From the NCBI RefSeq assembly GCF_900103585.1, contig NZ_FNHV01000003.1, positions 248,001 to 312,000 of the forward strand: a stretch of DNA of 64,000 nt, written 5' to 3'. Under the pieces are notes generated by a model. The model was not told where the DNA came from. It was given only the letters and a program-made list of their open reading frames with translations, and did no database searches. The stretch is from Streptomyces sp. cf386. Its GTDB lineage: Bacteria > Actinomycetota > Actinomycetes > Streptomycetales > Streptomycetaceae. Positions 54,372-63,621 of the stretch are shown in pieces (within the stretch, counting starts at the first letter, position 1; every line of letters begins with the position of its first letter). The position numbers and the translations under genes were made by a program.

Positions 54372-55544
54372 TCATGCGGCGTCCGGCACCGGAATCGGTC
54401 GCTTCTCGATGGCCGCCGCCATCACCTCCGGGAACAGGTCGGGCGTGCACGCGAAGGCCGGTGCGCCCAGCGCCGCGAGAGCCGCCGCGTGTTCCCGGTC
54501 GTAGGCGGGCGCCCCCTCGTCCGACAGCGCCAGCAGTGCCACGAACTGCACGCCCGACGCCTTCATCGCGGCGACCCGCTTGAGCATCTCGTTGCGTATG
54601 CCTCCCTCGTACAGGTCGCTGATCAGCACGACCACCGTCTCCGCGGGCCGGGTGATCTGCGACTGGCAGTACGCGAGCGCCCGGTTGATGTCCGTACCGC
54701 CACCGAGTTGCGTACCGAAGAGGACGTCGACCGGATCGTCGAGCTGGTCGGTGAGATCGACGACGGATGTGTCGAAGACGACGAGCCGTGTGCTGATGGA
54801 GCGCATGGACGCCAACACGGCCCCGAACACCGACGCGTACACCACGGACGCCGCCATCGACCCCGACTGGTCGATGCAGAGGATGACCTCCTTCTTCACG
54901 GACTGGGATGCCCGCCCGTACCCGATGAGCCGCTCCGGCACGACCGTCCCGTACTCCGGGAGGTAGTGCTTGAGGTTGGCCGCGATCGTGCGGTTCCAGT
55001 CGATATCGTGGTGGCGTGGCCGGTTGATACGGGCGCTGCGGTCCAGAGCGCCGGTGAGAGTGGCCCGGGTGCGGGTGGCGAGCCGCTTCTCCAGGTCCTC
55101 GACGACCTTGCGCACAACGGCCCGTGCCGTCTCCTTCGTGGTCTCCGGCATCGCCCTGTTCAGCGAGAGCAGCGTGCCCACGAGGTGCACGTCCGCCTCC
55201 ACCGCCTCCAGCATCTCGGGCTCCAGCAGCAACGTGGAGAGCCCGAGCCGGTCGATGGCGTCCCGCTGCATGACCTGGACGACGGACGACGGGAAGTACG
55301 TCCGGATGTCCCCGAGCCAGCGCGCCACCGAGGGTGCCGACGCCCCGAGCCCCGCCGAACGGTCCTTCCCCGACTGTGCCTTGTCCCCCTTGCCGTAGAG
55401 AGCGCCCAGTGCCCCGTCCATCGCGGCGTCCCTCCCGGAGAGCGCGCACCCGGTGCCGTCGGCGTCGTCCCCGCCCAGCACCATCCGCCACCGTCGCAGT
55501 CGCTCCCGCGCCGGATCCATCGCCTCGCTCGTCGAACTCGTCAT
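54372..55544 (-). CDS. von Willebrand factor A domain protein
   Basis: The 390-residue protein has a helical N-terminal half and a C-terminal vWA fold. The MIDAS motif is DQSGSMAAS in VILCIDQSGSMAASVVYASV, with the second Thr site in GGGTDINRAL and the Asp in VVVLISDLYEGG. There is no signal peptide or membrane helix. In MoxR systems a vWA partner usually works with the AAA ATPase as a metal-dependent adaptor. It is the last gene of the minus-strand arm after MoxR and DUF5682. Confidence 0.9.
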   Translation of the reverse strand: MTSSTSEAMDPARERLRRWRMVLGGDDADGTGCALSGRDAAMDGALGALYGKGDKAQSGKDRSAGLGASAPSVARWLGDIRTYFPSSVVQVMQRDAIDRLGLSTLLLEPEMLEAVEADVHLVGTLLSLNRAMPETTKETARAVVRKVVEDLEKRLATRTRATLTGALDRSARINRPRHHDIDWNRTIAANLKHYLPEYGTVVPERLIGYGRASQSVKKEVILCIDQSGSMAASVVYASVFGAVLASMRSISTRLVVFDTSVVDLTDQLDDPVDVLFGTQLGGGTDINRALAYCQSQITRPAETVVVLISDLYEGGIRNEMLKRVAAMKASGVQFVALLALSDEGAPAYDREHAAALAALGAPAFACTPDLFPEVMAAAIEKRPIPVPDAA

Positions 55545-55692
55545 CGGCGTGCTCCCTCACAAGGTCGTTCCCACAACGGGATCACCGGCACGGTCGTCGT
55601 CGCGGGCCGACCCAGCGCCGACGCCCCCGGCGGTTGCCTGACGGCGCCCACCTGCACGCCCCGCGTCCTCGGCTCCGTCACTTCGCCAGTCG

Positions 55693-58674
55693 TCATCCCG
55701 TCGTCCCCACAAGGTTGTTCTCGCCTGAGTTGTCGCCGCGCAGGCGGTTCCCGACGCCCTCTGCCACCCGGTCCAGCCCCAGCAGCAAACGCACCACCGG
55801 CATCACGGCATCCGCCCGCGCGCCGTCGAGTTCGGCGGCGAAGCCGGGTATGCCGGGGCCACCGGCCCCCGCACGCCCCCGCTCCCCGGGCCCACGCCGG
55901 ACCAGCTCGCCCAGGGTCCGCCGCACCCCCGGCTCATATGCCGAGAAGGTGCGCCTCAGCAGCGGCAGCACGTCGGTGAACGCATCCGCCGAGACCCCCG
56001 TCAGCCACGCGTCGACCAACCCGAGCAGCCGCTCGTCGTGCACGAGCAACATCCCGCCGCCGGATCCCCCACCGACGAACCCCTCGATCCACGAGGCCGC
56101 GTCCGCCGGCGGCGTCCCCGGCGACAACGCGAGCCCCATCAGCCGCGCCGCCTCCTCCTGCACCAACTCCCCATCGTCCAGCAACAACCGCACGCCCCGC
56201 CCCCGGATGACGCCGGGCACGGTGTCCCGGAGGGACAGCACCCGGAGCACCCCATGCCAACGGTTGCGCAGGTCTCCATGACCGAGGGCACGCGACGGGT
56301 TGCCCGGGGCGGAGCCTTCGCGCCCCGTGTCGCTGTCTTCTCCCGATACGGATGCCGAGCCCCGTGCGTCTCCGTCCGATCCGGATGCCGAGCCCCGTGC
56401 GTCCTCGTCACCGCCCTCACCCGATCCGGATACGGAAGCCCGTGCGCCCCCGCCCGAACCCACCGCGTCGCCCAGCAACCCCACCGCTCCATGCACCGCG
56501 TCCACACGGCGCCGCATCTCCTCGGCCGCGTCCGCGTCAAGGGCGGCGCAGGCCGGGGGCAGGCCGACGAAGACGCGCTCGGCGAGACCCGCGGCGACCT
56601 CCGCCAGCGCGCCGGTGTCGGTGCCCCGGACGTCGCCGTACCGCAGGGAGCGGACCAGCGCGGGCAGGGCCTGGGCGAGATGGCCGACGTCGGTGTCCAG
56701 GGCGGCACGGTCGGCGAGGATCCGCATCACCACGGGCAGCGCGCCCGGCAGTTCGGCCAGCAGGCAGCGCTCGGCGAGTGCGGTGACGTCGGCGAGACCC
56801 TGCGCGGCAACGGCGTCCGTCTCCGCCTTCGCGGTCGCCGCGGCGAACACGGTGGTCCCCCACACCCCGGCCTCCGCGACCCGCACGGACAGCTCGGGCT
56901 CCCACCGCAGCCGCCACGTCTCCCGGAACGTCCCCGTACTGCCCCGCGACGCGACCGGCTCCCCCCACTCCACGCCCAGCAGCCGCAGCCGGTGCAGCAG
57001 CCTGCTGCGCTCGGCGTCGTTCTCCTTGCGCAGGTCGAGCTCCAACTCCCGCTCCAGCGCCTCCGGTTTGAGCCGCAGCCGACGCTGGATCCGGTCGAGG
57101 TCCCGCTGCAACGGCACCGCCGGCGCCGACGACGGCACCTCCCCGAGCACATCCCCCACGACCAGCCGGTCCCGCACCAGCGCCAACGGCACATCCGAGC
57201 CGTCGCACATCACCGCTCGCACCGCGTCGGTCGTCTCGCTCAGGCCCGGCAACGGGCGCCCACGCATCACCGCCAGCGTCTCGGCCAGCCGTACCGCCTC
57301 GATGACATGGGCCGAGGACACAATCCGGTCCTCGTCCCTCAGCAACCCGGCCACCTTGGTCATCCACCGCTCGACCGGCCGGTCCGGCGCACCGAAGAGA
57401 TGCCCGTACCACCCCGGCGAATCGATCCCCGCCCCGTACCCGCTGACCCGGGCCAACCGGCGATACGTCCACGGCACCCAGGTCATGTCCGCCTTGACCT
57501 TGGGCAGCCCCTTCAGCAACACCTTGTCGGCGGCCACGGTGCTCTTCTGCCGCAGCGCGGGCACATGCCACGCCCCGCAGACCACGGCCACCTCGTCCCC
57601 GAACTCCCGCTGAGCGGCCCGCACCTGGAGCCGCATATACGCCTCGCGCACGAGATCCCGCTCATGCCCACCGCTCCCGTACGCCTCCCGCAACGCCCCC
57701 ATGGCCTCCTCAAGCCCCAGAAACGGCGCGAACACGTCCCCCTCCCCCAGGCCCCGGTGCTCGACGACGTCCTCCCACCACCGCTCGGGATCGTCGTAAC
57801 CAGCGGCATCGGCCAACACGGCGAGCGGGTCGACCCGGACATCAGCACCGGACCCGTTCCCATCGCCCCGCACCCCGCCAGGCTCGGCGAGCCGCTCATC
57901 GGCAGACTCCCCAGCCTGCCCTCCGGCAGCCTCACCACCCTGCCCTCCGCCGCTCTCCCCGACCCGTTCCCCGCCAGGCGCACCAGCCCGCTCATCGGCA
58001 GGCTCCCCGACCCGCTCTCCGACAGGCTCACCAGCCTGCTCTCCGCCGATCTCCCCGGCCCGCTCCCCCGCACTCCTTCCAGCAGACTCGCCGGCGCCCT
58101 CCGCAGCAGCTCCACCGACCGGCTCATCGGCAGACTCGCTTGCCTGGACTCCGGCAAGCTCTCCGGCCCGCCCTCCCGCACTCGCTCCGCCAGGCTCCCC
58201 GCCCTGCTTGCCGACAGGCACCGGCTCCCCGTCCTTGCCCCACGCCAGCGTGTGCGTGGCCGGCAGGTCGATGAAGCGGGCCGGGACCCCGTGTTCCAGG
58301 GCCCAGCGGATCGCCACCCACTCCGGGGAGAACTCGGCCAGTGGCCAGAAGGCCGAACGACCCGGCTCGTCCACGGCGTGGGCGAGGAGAGCGACCGGCG
58401 GCCGCATGGCGTCGTCGGCGGCGAGCGGGATCAGGGCATCCGCCTCGGGCGGTCCCTCGATCAACACGACCTGCGGCCGGGCCGCCTCCAACGCCGCCCG
58501 CACGGCCCGCGCCGACCCGGGCCCGTGGTGCCGTACGCCGAGCAGCAGGGGCCCCGGCGGCTTCGGCACCGGAGCAGATGCGGCCAAGGCGTCCGGGCAT
58601 CCCGTCGGCACGTCACTCGCCCGGTGGGCACCCGCCTCCAGGCCCTCGCTTCCAGCCCTGTCGATGCCCGTCAC
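55693..58674 (-). CDS. DUF5682 protein with a long low-complexity insertion
   Basis: The 993-residue protein has an N-terminal domain with GVRHHGPGSARAVRAAL (residues 46-62), IEGPPEADAL and CGAWHVPAL (366-374). This pattern of two His motifs is reminiscent of TraB/ChaN/EreA-like hydrolase folds; that relation is inferred. Residues 156-272 are an AGE/GEPxGER repeat tract that interrupts the domain. A second Ser/Gly/Asp-rich tract lies near the C terminus (SGEGGDEDARGSASGSDGDA). The GTG start at 58674 precedes M-T-G-I-D. It lies between MoxR and vWA genes and is the presumed effector or substrate of that pair. Confidence 0.82.
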   Translation of the reverse strand: MTGIDRAGSEGLEAGAHRASDVPTGCPDALAASAPVPKPPGPLLLGVRHHGPGSARAVRAALEAARPQVVLIEGPPEADALIPLAADDAMRPPVALLAHAVDEPGRSAFWPLAEFSPEWVAIRWALEHGVPARFIDLPATHTLAWGKDGEPVPVGKQGGEPGGASAGGRAGELAGVQASESADEPVGGAAAEGAGESAGRSAGERAGEIGGEQAGEPVGERVGEPADERAGAPGGERVGESGGGQGGEAAGGQAGESADERLAEPGGVRGDGNGSGADVRVDPLAVLADAAGYDDPERWWEDVVEHRGLGEGDVFAPFLGLEEAMGALREAYGSGGHERDLVREAYMRLQVRAAQREFGDEVAVVCGAWHVPALRQKSTVAADKVLLKGLPKVKADMTWVPWTYRRLARVSGYGAGIDSPGWYGHLFGAPDRPVERWMTKVAGLLRDEDRIVSSAHVIEAVRLAETLAVMRGRPLPGLSETTDAVRAVMCDGSDVPLALVRDRLVVGDVLGEVPSSAPAVPLQRDLDRIQRRLRLKPEALERELELDLRKENDAERSRLLHRLRLLGVEWGEPVASRGSTGTFRETWRLRWEPELSVRVAEAGVWGTTVFAAATAKAETDAVAAQGLADVTALAERCLLAELPGALPVVMRILADRAALDTDVGHLAQALPALVRSLRYGDVRGTDTGALAEVAAGLAERVFVGLPPACAALDADAAEEMRRRVDAVHGAVGLLGDAVGSGGGARASVSGSGEGGDEDARGSASGSDGDARGSASVSGEDSDTGREGSAPGNPSRALGHGDLRNRWHGVLRVLSLRDTVPGVIRGRGVRLLLDDGELVQEEAARLMGLALSPGTPPADAASWIEGFVGGGSGGGMLLVHDERLLGLVDAWLTGVSADAFTDVLPLLRRTFSAYEPGVRRTLGELVRRGPGERGRAGAGGPGIPGFAAELDGARADAVMPVVRLLLGLDRVAEGVGNRLRGDNSGENNLVGTTG
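57859..58209 (-). repeat. Low-complexity GE/AGE repeat tract inside the DUF5682 gene
   Basis: The DNA consists of imperfect short units encoding Ala/Gly-Gly-Glu-Pro/Arg/Ser-Ala/Val (about residues 156-272). It keeps the reading frame throughout. Such tracts are prone to length change between strains. Confidence 0.7.
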
Positions 58675-58863
58675 TCGGTCCCCCTCGATCCCAACCGTCC
58701 GACCACGACGTCGATCACTCCGCCACCCTCGCCCCGCAGCCGACGCATCCCGTCACCCCTCACAGCCCACTCCCCACTCCCCCACTCCTCCGCAGCCACC
58801 CGACGGCAGCGCCATCGGCCACGCCTTCCTGATCCCGCCCATGACCAGGAAGGCGTCGCCACC
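58675..58863. other. First part of the MoxR-DUF5682 gap
   Basis: No gene is supported here. Both strands carry short open frames without a ribosome site or family resemblance. It should contain the translation signals of the DUF5682 gene, but no clear Shine-Dalgarno is visible before its GTG. Confidence 0.4.
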
Positions 58864-59069
58864 ACTCACCGTCCCGACCTCACCCGTCCGTCACGGTCCG
58901 CTCACCGCGAGGCCTCATTCATCCGCGGCGGGCCGCTCACCTCGCGGCCTCATCCATCACCCGCCGACCGCTCACCACCGACCGCGCCCATCCACTGACG
59001 GCCGCTCGACTCCGACCGCGCCCATCCCCACCGGCCGCTCACCGCCGACCTCACCCATCCCTCAAGGGC
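58864..59069. repeat. Six degenerate 33-35-bp tandem repeats
   Basis: Units begin at 58864, 58899, 58934, 58969, 59003 and 59036, with lengths 35, 35, 35, 34, 33 and 34. Most start CGCTCACC or a close variant and share a central CATCC or CATTCATCC. The lengths are not multiples of three, so the array is not coding. It lies in the 519-bp gap between the MoxR and DUF5682 genes. Confidence 0.7.
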
Positions 59070-59193
59070 CACCCGCCGGGCACTGCCACCCCGCCTCGCC
59101 GCCCGATCTACCCCACGACCACCCCGGCCACAGACCCACCCGACTTCGATCCCCCACTCGGCCGACCCCACCCCAGGTCATCGCTCTCGCCGT

Positions 59194-60324
59194 TCACGCG
59201 CTCACCTCCCGGCACGCCCGGTAGAAGTCCGTCCAGCCGTCCCGTTCGCGCACGACCGCCTCCAGGTACTCCTGCCAGATGACCCGGTCGGCCGCCGGGT
59301 CACGGACGACGGCGCCGAGGATGCCCGCGGCGATGTCGCCGGGCCGCAGCACTCCGTCGCCGAAGTGGGCGGAAAGAGCGAGGCCGTTGGTGACGACGGA
59401 GATCGCCTCCGCCGTCGACAGCGTGCCGCTCGGCGACTTCAGCTTCGTGCGGCCGTCGGACGTCACCCCGTCGCGCAGCTCGCGGAAGACGGTGACGACG
59501 CGGCGGATCTCGTCGATTCCGTCGGGCGCGGCCGGCAGGTCGAGGGAGCGGCCCATCTGGTCGACGCGGCGGGAGACGATGTCCACCTCGGCCTCGACGC
59601 TCTCCGGCAGCGGCAGCACGACCGTGTTGAAGCGGCGGCGCAGGGCGCTGGAGAGGTCGTTGACCCCACGGTCGCGGTCGTTGGCCGTGGCGATGAGGTT
59701 GAAGCCGCGGACCGCCTGCACCTCCTGCCCCAACTCCGGTATCGGCAGCGTCTTCTCCGACAGGATCGTGATCAGCGTGTCCTGCACGTCGGCCGGAATA
59801 CGGGTCAGCTCCTCGACGCGGGCCGTCATCCCCTCCGCCATGGCCCGCATGACGGGGCTGGGCACGAGGGCGTCGCGGCTCGGTCCGTGCGCGAGCAACT
59901 GCGCGTAGTTCCAGCCGTACCGGATCGCCTCCTCCGGCGTGCCCGCCGTGCCCTGCACAATCAGCGTCGAGTCGCCGCTGACCGCCGCGGCCAGGTGCTC
60001 GGAGACCCATGTCTTCGCGGTGCCGGGCACGCCGAGCAGGAGCAGCGCGCGGTCGGTGGCGAGCGTGGTGACGGCGACCTCGACGATGCGGCGCGGGCCG
60101 ACGTACTTCGGTGTGATCACCGTGCCGTCCGGTAGCGTGCCGCCGAGCAGATACGTGGCCACGGCCCACGGCGACAGTTTCCAGCGGGCCGGGCGCGGGC
60201 GGTCGTCCTGCGCGGCCAGCTCGGCGAGTTCATGGGCGAAGGCGTCCTCGGCATGCGGACGCAACGCCTCGGTCGGTTCCGTCTCCCCCGCTTCGACGGA
60301 TGTCGGGCTTACGGACACAGGCAT
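59194..60324 (-). CDS. MoxR-type AAA+ ATPase
   Basis: The 376-residue protein has Walker A GVPGTAKT, Walker B replaced by the MoxR-type loop around IPADVQDTLITILSEKTL, sensor 1 ATANDRDRG and arginine finger region ALRRRFNTVVLPLP. MoxR ATPases remodel partner proteins, usually with a vWA protein encoded nearby, as here. ATG 60324 was chosen because GGAGGGGG lies upstream. The longer frame to 60429 runs through the inverted TTGTCAGTG promoter element. It heads the minus-strand arm MoxR, DUF5682, vWA. Confidence 0.9.
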   Translation of the reverse strand: MPVSVSPTSVEAGETEPTEALRPHAEDAFAHELAELAAQDDRPRPARWKLSPWAVATYLLGGTLPDGTVITPKYVGPRRIVEVAVTTLATDRALLLLGVPGTAKTWVSEHLAAAVSGDSTLIVQGTAGTPEEAIRYGWNYAQLLAHGPSRDALVPSPVMRAMAEGMTARVEELTRIPADVQDTLITILSEKTLPIPELGQEVQAVRGFNLIATANDRDRGVNDLSSALRRRFNTVVLPLPESVEAEVDIVSRRVDQMGRSLDLPAAPDGIDEIRRVVTVFRELRDGVTSDGRTKLKSPSGTLSTAEAISVVTNGLALSAHFGDGVLRPGDIAAGILGAVVRDPAADRVIWQEYLEAVVRERDGWTDFYRACREVSA

Positions 60325-60377
60325 GGCGAAGTCCCCCTCCAGCTCGGCTGGTTCAGCCGGTTTCGGTTCTGGTGTCC

Positions 60378-60400
60378 ACCGTGCACCACACCACTGACAA
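60378..60400 (-). promoter_or_regulatory. Imperfect DNA-damage-type promoter facing MoxR
   Basis: TTGTCAGTG at 60392-60400 (minus strand) is followed after 8 bases by CACGGT. This keeps only the A and final T of the TAnnnT -10 box. It is the mirror arm of the plus-strand element. A start about 7 bases on would give a leader of about 47 bases before the MoxR ATG. Confidence 0.5.
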
Positions 60401-60473
60401 TGCGTTCCGACCTGCGAAAACGTGCTCACGACACCGCCGCCCGGACCTTCGCCCCGACCGATTGTCAGTGGTG
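60389..60473. repeat. 13-bp inverted repeat in the MoxR/SWIM intergenic region
   Basis: CACCACTGACAAT (60389-60401) and ATTGTCAGTGGTG (60461-60473) are perfect inverted copies 59 bp apart. Each contains the TTGTCAGTG element pointing outward to one operon. Confidence 0.85.
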
Positions 60474-60484
60474 GGACCTACCTT
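60462..60484 (+). promoter_or_regulatory. RecA-NDp/PafBC-type DNA-damage promoter of the SWIM gene
   Basis: TTGTCAGTG, 8 bases, then TACCTT fits the actinobacterial consensus TTGTCRGTG-N8-TAnnnT at every fixed position. This class is recognised with the PafBC activator and drives recA and repair genes after DNA damage. Transcription would start at or one base before the SWIM ATG at 60492, giving a leaderless mRNA. Confidence 0.7.
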
Positions 60485-60491
60485 CGATGAC

Positions 60492-61847
60492 ATGACTCAG
60501 CAGGGGGTGCGCTGGACCGCGGACCAGGTGCTTGCCTTGGCGCCTGACGCCGCATCACGCAAAGCGGGCAGCAAACTCGGCGCGGCAGGTCCGTGGTCCG
60601 AGGCGGGGAGTTCCGACGAGGGGACGGTGTGGGGACTGTGCAAGGGCAGTGGCAGCAAGCCGTATCAGACGGTCATCGACATCGCGGACGCGTCCGGGCC
60701 CGCGTACAAGTGCAGTTGCCCGAGCCGGAAGTTCCCGTGCAAACACGCGCTCGGACTGCTGCTGCTCTGGGCGGAGGGCGACGGCGCGGTGCCGTCCGGG
60801 CCGCCGCCTGACTGGGCGGGGCAGTGGATAGAGGGGAGAAGGCAGCGCGCGGAGGAGAAGCGGACGGCGGGCACGCCCGGTTCCGCATCCGGGTCCGGTG
60901 ACCCGGAGGCCGCGCGCCGCAGGGCGGAGCGCCGGGCCCTGCGGGTCACCGCGGGGGCGACGGAGCTGGAGCAGCGCCTCGCGGACCTGCTGCGCGGCGG
61001 CCTGGCCGGCGCGGAACAGGCGGGGTACGGCCTGTGGGAGGAGACGGCGGCCCGCATGGTCGACGCCCAGGCCCCCGGACTTGCCGCGCGGGTGCGGGAG
61101 CTGGGGGCGATCCCGGCGTCCGGCCCCGGCTGGCCGGTGCGCCTGCTGGAGGAGTGCGCCCTCCTCCACCTCCTCGACCGGGGCTGGCTGGGCCGTGAGC
61201 GGCTGCCCGACGGCCTGACCGACACGGTCCGCTCCCGCATCGGCCTGCCCACGTCGGCGGACGGCCCACCGGTCCGGGACCGCTGGCTGGTCCTCGCCCA
61301 GTACGACACGGCGGATGTGAAACTGACGACACGCCGGATATGGCTGTACGGCGCCGACTCGGGCCGTACCGCGCTGCTCCTCTCCTACGGCGCCGCCGGC
61401 CGCGCCCCGGAGCTGGCGCTGCCGGTGGGGCTGACCCTGGAGGCGGAGGTGTCGGCGTACCCGGGCGCCGGGCAGCTGCGGGCTGCTCTGGGCGAGCAGT
61501 TCGCACCGCCCGCGCCTGCGGCGATACGGCCACCGGGTGTGACCACGACCGAGGCGACCGCCCGCTACGGCGAGGCGCTGCGCGACGACCCGTGGCTGGA
61601 CTCCGTCCCGGTGACCCTGGACCGGGTCGTGCCCGCCCCGGACGGCGACTCGTGGCAGCTGGCGGACGCCGACGCGGATTCGGCCCTGCCGCTCACCCCG
61701 GCCGCCCGGGCCCGCCCGGGCCTGTGGCGCCTGGTCGCGCTGTCGGGCGGCGCCCCGGTCAAGGTATTCGGCGAGTGCGGCCACCGCGGCTTCACTCCGT
61801 TGACGGCCTGGCCGGAGGACGCGGGCGAGCCGGTGCAGCTGTGCTGA
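60492..61847 (+). CDS. SWIM zinc-finger protein
   Basis: The 451-residue protein has the SWIM motif C-S-C-x6-C-K-H in YKCSCPSRKFPCKHALGLLL (about residues 75-95). SWIM fingers bind DNA or proteins. The remainder is an alpha/beta domain with Ala/Gly-rich helices, not recognised. ATG 60492 lies 7 bases past the -10 box of a damage-type promoter and has no ribosome site, consistent with leaderless translation. The DUF5691 gene follows by 76 bp. The pair is regularly found opposite MoxR-vWA genes in actinomycetes, to my knowledge. Confidence 0.85.
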   Translation: MTQQGVRWTADQVLALAPDAASRKAGSKLGAAGPWSEAGSSDEGTVWGLCKGSGSKPYQTVIDIADASGPAYKCSCPSRKFPCKHALGLLLLWAEGDGAVPSGPPPDWAGQWIEGRRQRAEEKRTAGTPGSASGSGDPEAARRRAERRALRVTAGATELEQRLADLLRGGLAGAEQAGYGLWEETAARMVDAQAPGLAARVRELGAIPASGPGWPVRLLEECALLHLLDRGWLGRERLPDGLTDTVRSRIGLPTSADGPPVRDRWLVLAQYDTADVKLTTRRIWLYGADSGRTALLLSYGAAGRAPELALPVGLTLEAEVSAYPGAGQLRAALGEQFAPPAPAAIRPPGVTTTEATARYGEALRDDPWLDSVPVTLDRVVPAPDGDSWQLADADADSALPLTPAARARPGLWRLVALSGGAPVKVFGECGHRGFTPLTAWPEDAGEPVQLC

Positions 61848-61923
61848 GCGACGCGCCGCGCGACGACAGCGCGACGACCCCGCTGCAAGGCACCCAGCAC
61901 GAAGGCAGAAAGGAAGGAACCCC

Positions 61924-63602
61924 ATGAACAGCCCGTCCGTTCCTGTGGACTCGCCTCCTGTGGAACCGCCTCCTGTGAATGCACCTGGGCCGGGCGCCTG
62001 GGAGGAGCTCGTCACCGCGGCACTGCTCGGGACGGACCGCCGCACGCCCCCGGGCTGCGAGCCGGGCCGGGAGGCGCCGCTCGCGCTGCTGGACGCGGCG
62101 GCGATGGAGACCGTACGACGGCGGGCCGGGCTGCGCCCGACGCGAGCGGCGCAGCGGCCGGAGCCGGCCCCCGAGGACGGCCGCCCGGCCCTGCCCTCGG
62201 CGGCGGCCCGGAGGCTGGCGATGCTGCTGGCCGACCGTCCCGGCGCGGCCGGCGGCGGCCGGAGAGGCACGGCACCGGATCTCATGGAGCTACTGCCCCA
62301 GTGGCTGGCGACGGCGAACGACCGTGGGTACGCACCGCCCCCGCAGTCCCTGCCCGCCCTGCTGGACGCGGCACGGGGACGCACGGATCTGCGGCCGTCG
62401 GCGCTGGCCTTCGCCGGCCCACGGGCGGTGTGGCTCGCCCGGCTGAACCCGGACTGGCGCTTCGCCCTGCGCGCGACACCCGGCGGCGGCGCGTCCCTCC
62501 CGCACCTCGACGACACGGCCGCAGTCCAACAGCTGTGGCAGGAAGGGTTGTTCGCCGAGCGGGTCGCCCTGCTCTCCGCGATACGGGCGCACGAGCCCGT
62601 CGCCGCGCGCGAGCTGCTGAGCACGACATGGGCGACGGAGCGGGCCGAGGACCGGCTGATGTTCCTCGACTCGCTGCGGGCCGGGCTGGGCGCGCGGGAC
62701 GAGCCGTTCCTGGAGCAGTCCCTGGCCGATCGGAGCCGCAACGTCCGGGCGACTGCGGCGGAGTTGCTCTCCGCACTGCCGGGTTCGGCGCTCGCCGGGC
62801 GCATGGCGGCACGCGCCGGGGCGTGCGTGGCGCTGGACCACACACAGCCGACACCGACGATCAGTGTCGAGGCACCGCACCAGTGCGATACGGGCATGGA
62901 GCGCGACGGGGTCGTACCCAAACCGCCGCCGGGGCGAGGTGAACGATCTTGGTGGTTCGGCCAGTTGGTGGAGGCGACACCGCTCAGCACATGGCCGGGG
63001 CGGCTCGGGGGACGCCCGCCCGGAGAGATCGTGGCACTGCCGGTGGCGGACGACTGGCAGGGCGAGCTGCACGCGGCCTGGTGCCGGGCGGCGGTGCGGC
63101 AGCGGGACGCCGAGTGGGCGCGGGCACTCCTCGGGTCGCCCTCGGCCGCGGAGGCGGGCGGTCCGGGCGCGGTGTCCCTGGCCGAGCGGGCGAAGCTGCT
63201 CGGCACATTGGGCTCCGCCGAACGGGCCGAGTGGGTCGCCGGATTCATCGCGACGCACGGTCTGTCCGAGGCGTTTCAGCTGCTCGGGGTGTGCGCGGTG
63301 CCATGGGCTCCGCCGCTCGGGCGGGCGGTGGTCGACGCGCTCAACATCGCGCGGGACGCGGGGAGTTATCCATGGAGTTTCAGTGGAGTGATGGGCCTGG
63401 CCGAGCGCTGCCTCGACCCGTCCGAGGCAAGCCGCCTCGACGGCCTGCTGGCGGTACCCGACGAGCCGGAGGACGCGTCACCGGGGGCCGGGGGTTACTG
63501 GGCGGAGGCGTTCCAGCGACTGGTCACGACGCTGCGGCTGCGGGCAGCCATGATCAAGGAGCTGGACAGCACCGGCCCAGCTCACCCGCACCGCGCAATG
63601 AC

Positions 63603-63621
<19 letters not shown>
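61924..63621 (+). CDS. DUF5691 protein
   Basis: The 565-residue protein opens with a Pro-rich tail then [19 protein letters not shown], the start typical of DUF5691. Most of the rest is alpha-helical with HEAT-like pairs (for example [21 protein letters not shown] and [23 protein letters not shown]). It has no membrane segment. ATG 61924 has AAAGGAAGG upstream. It converges with the B12-binding gene, overlapping it by 19 bp. It is the second gene of the plus-strand arm, likely an adaptor in the MoxR system. Confidence 0.83.

Noticed and set aside
56038..58998. 986-codon plus-strand frame opposite DUF5682
   Set aside because: It is Pro/Arg/His-rich and has no motifs, whereas the minus frame has DUF5682 motifs.
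60325..60429. N-terminal extension of MoxR with a CxxC-like segment (HCQWCGARW)
   Set aside because: The two Cys arise from the TTGTCAGTG promoter element and its mirror context; a good ribosome site precedes the downstream ATG 60324. A single CxxC is not a convincing zinc ribbon.
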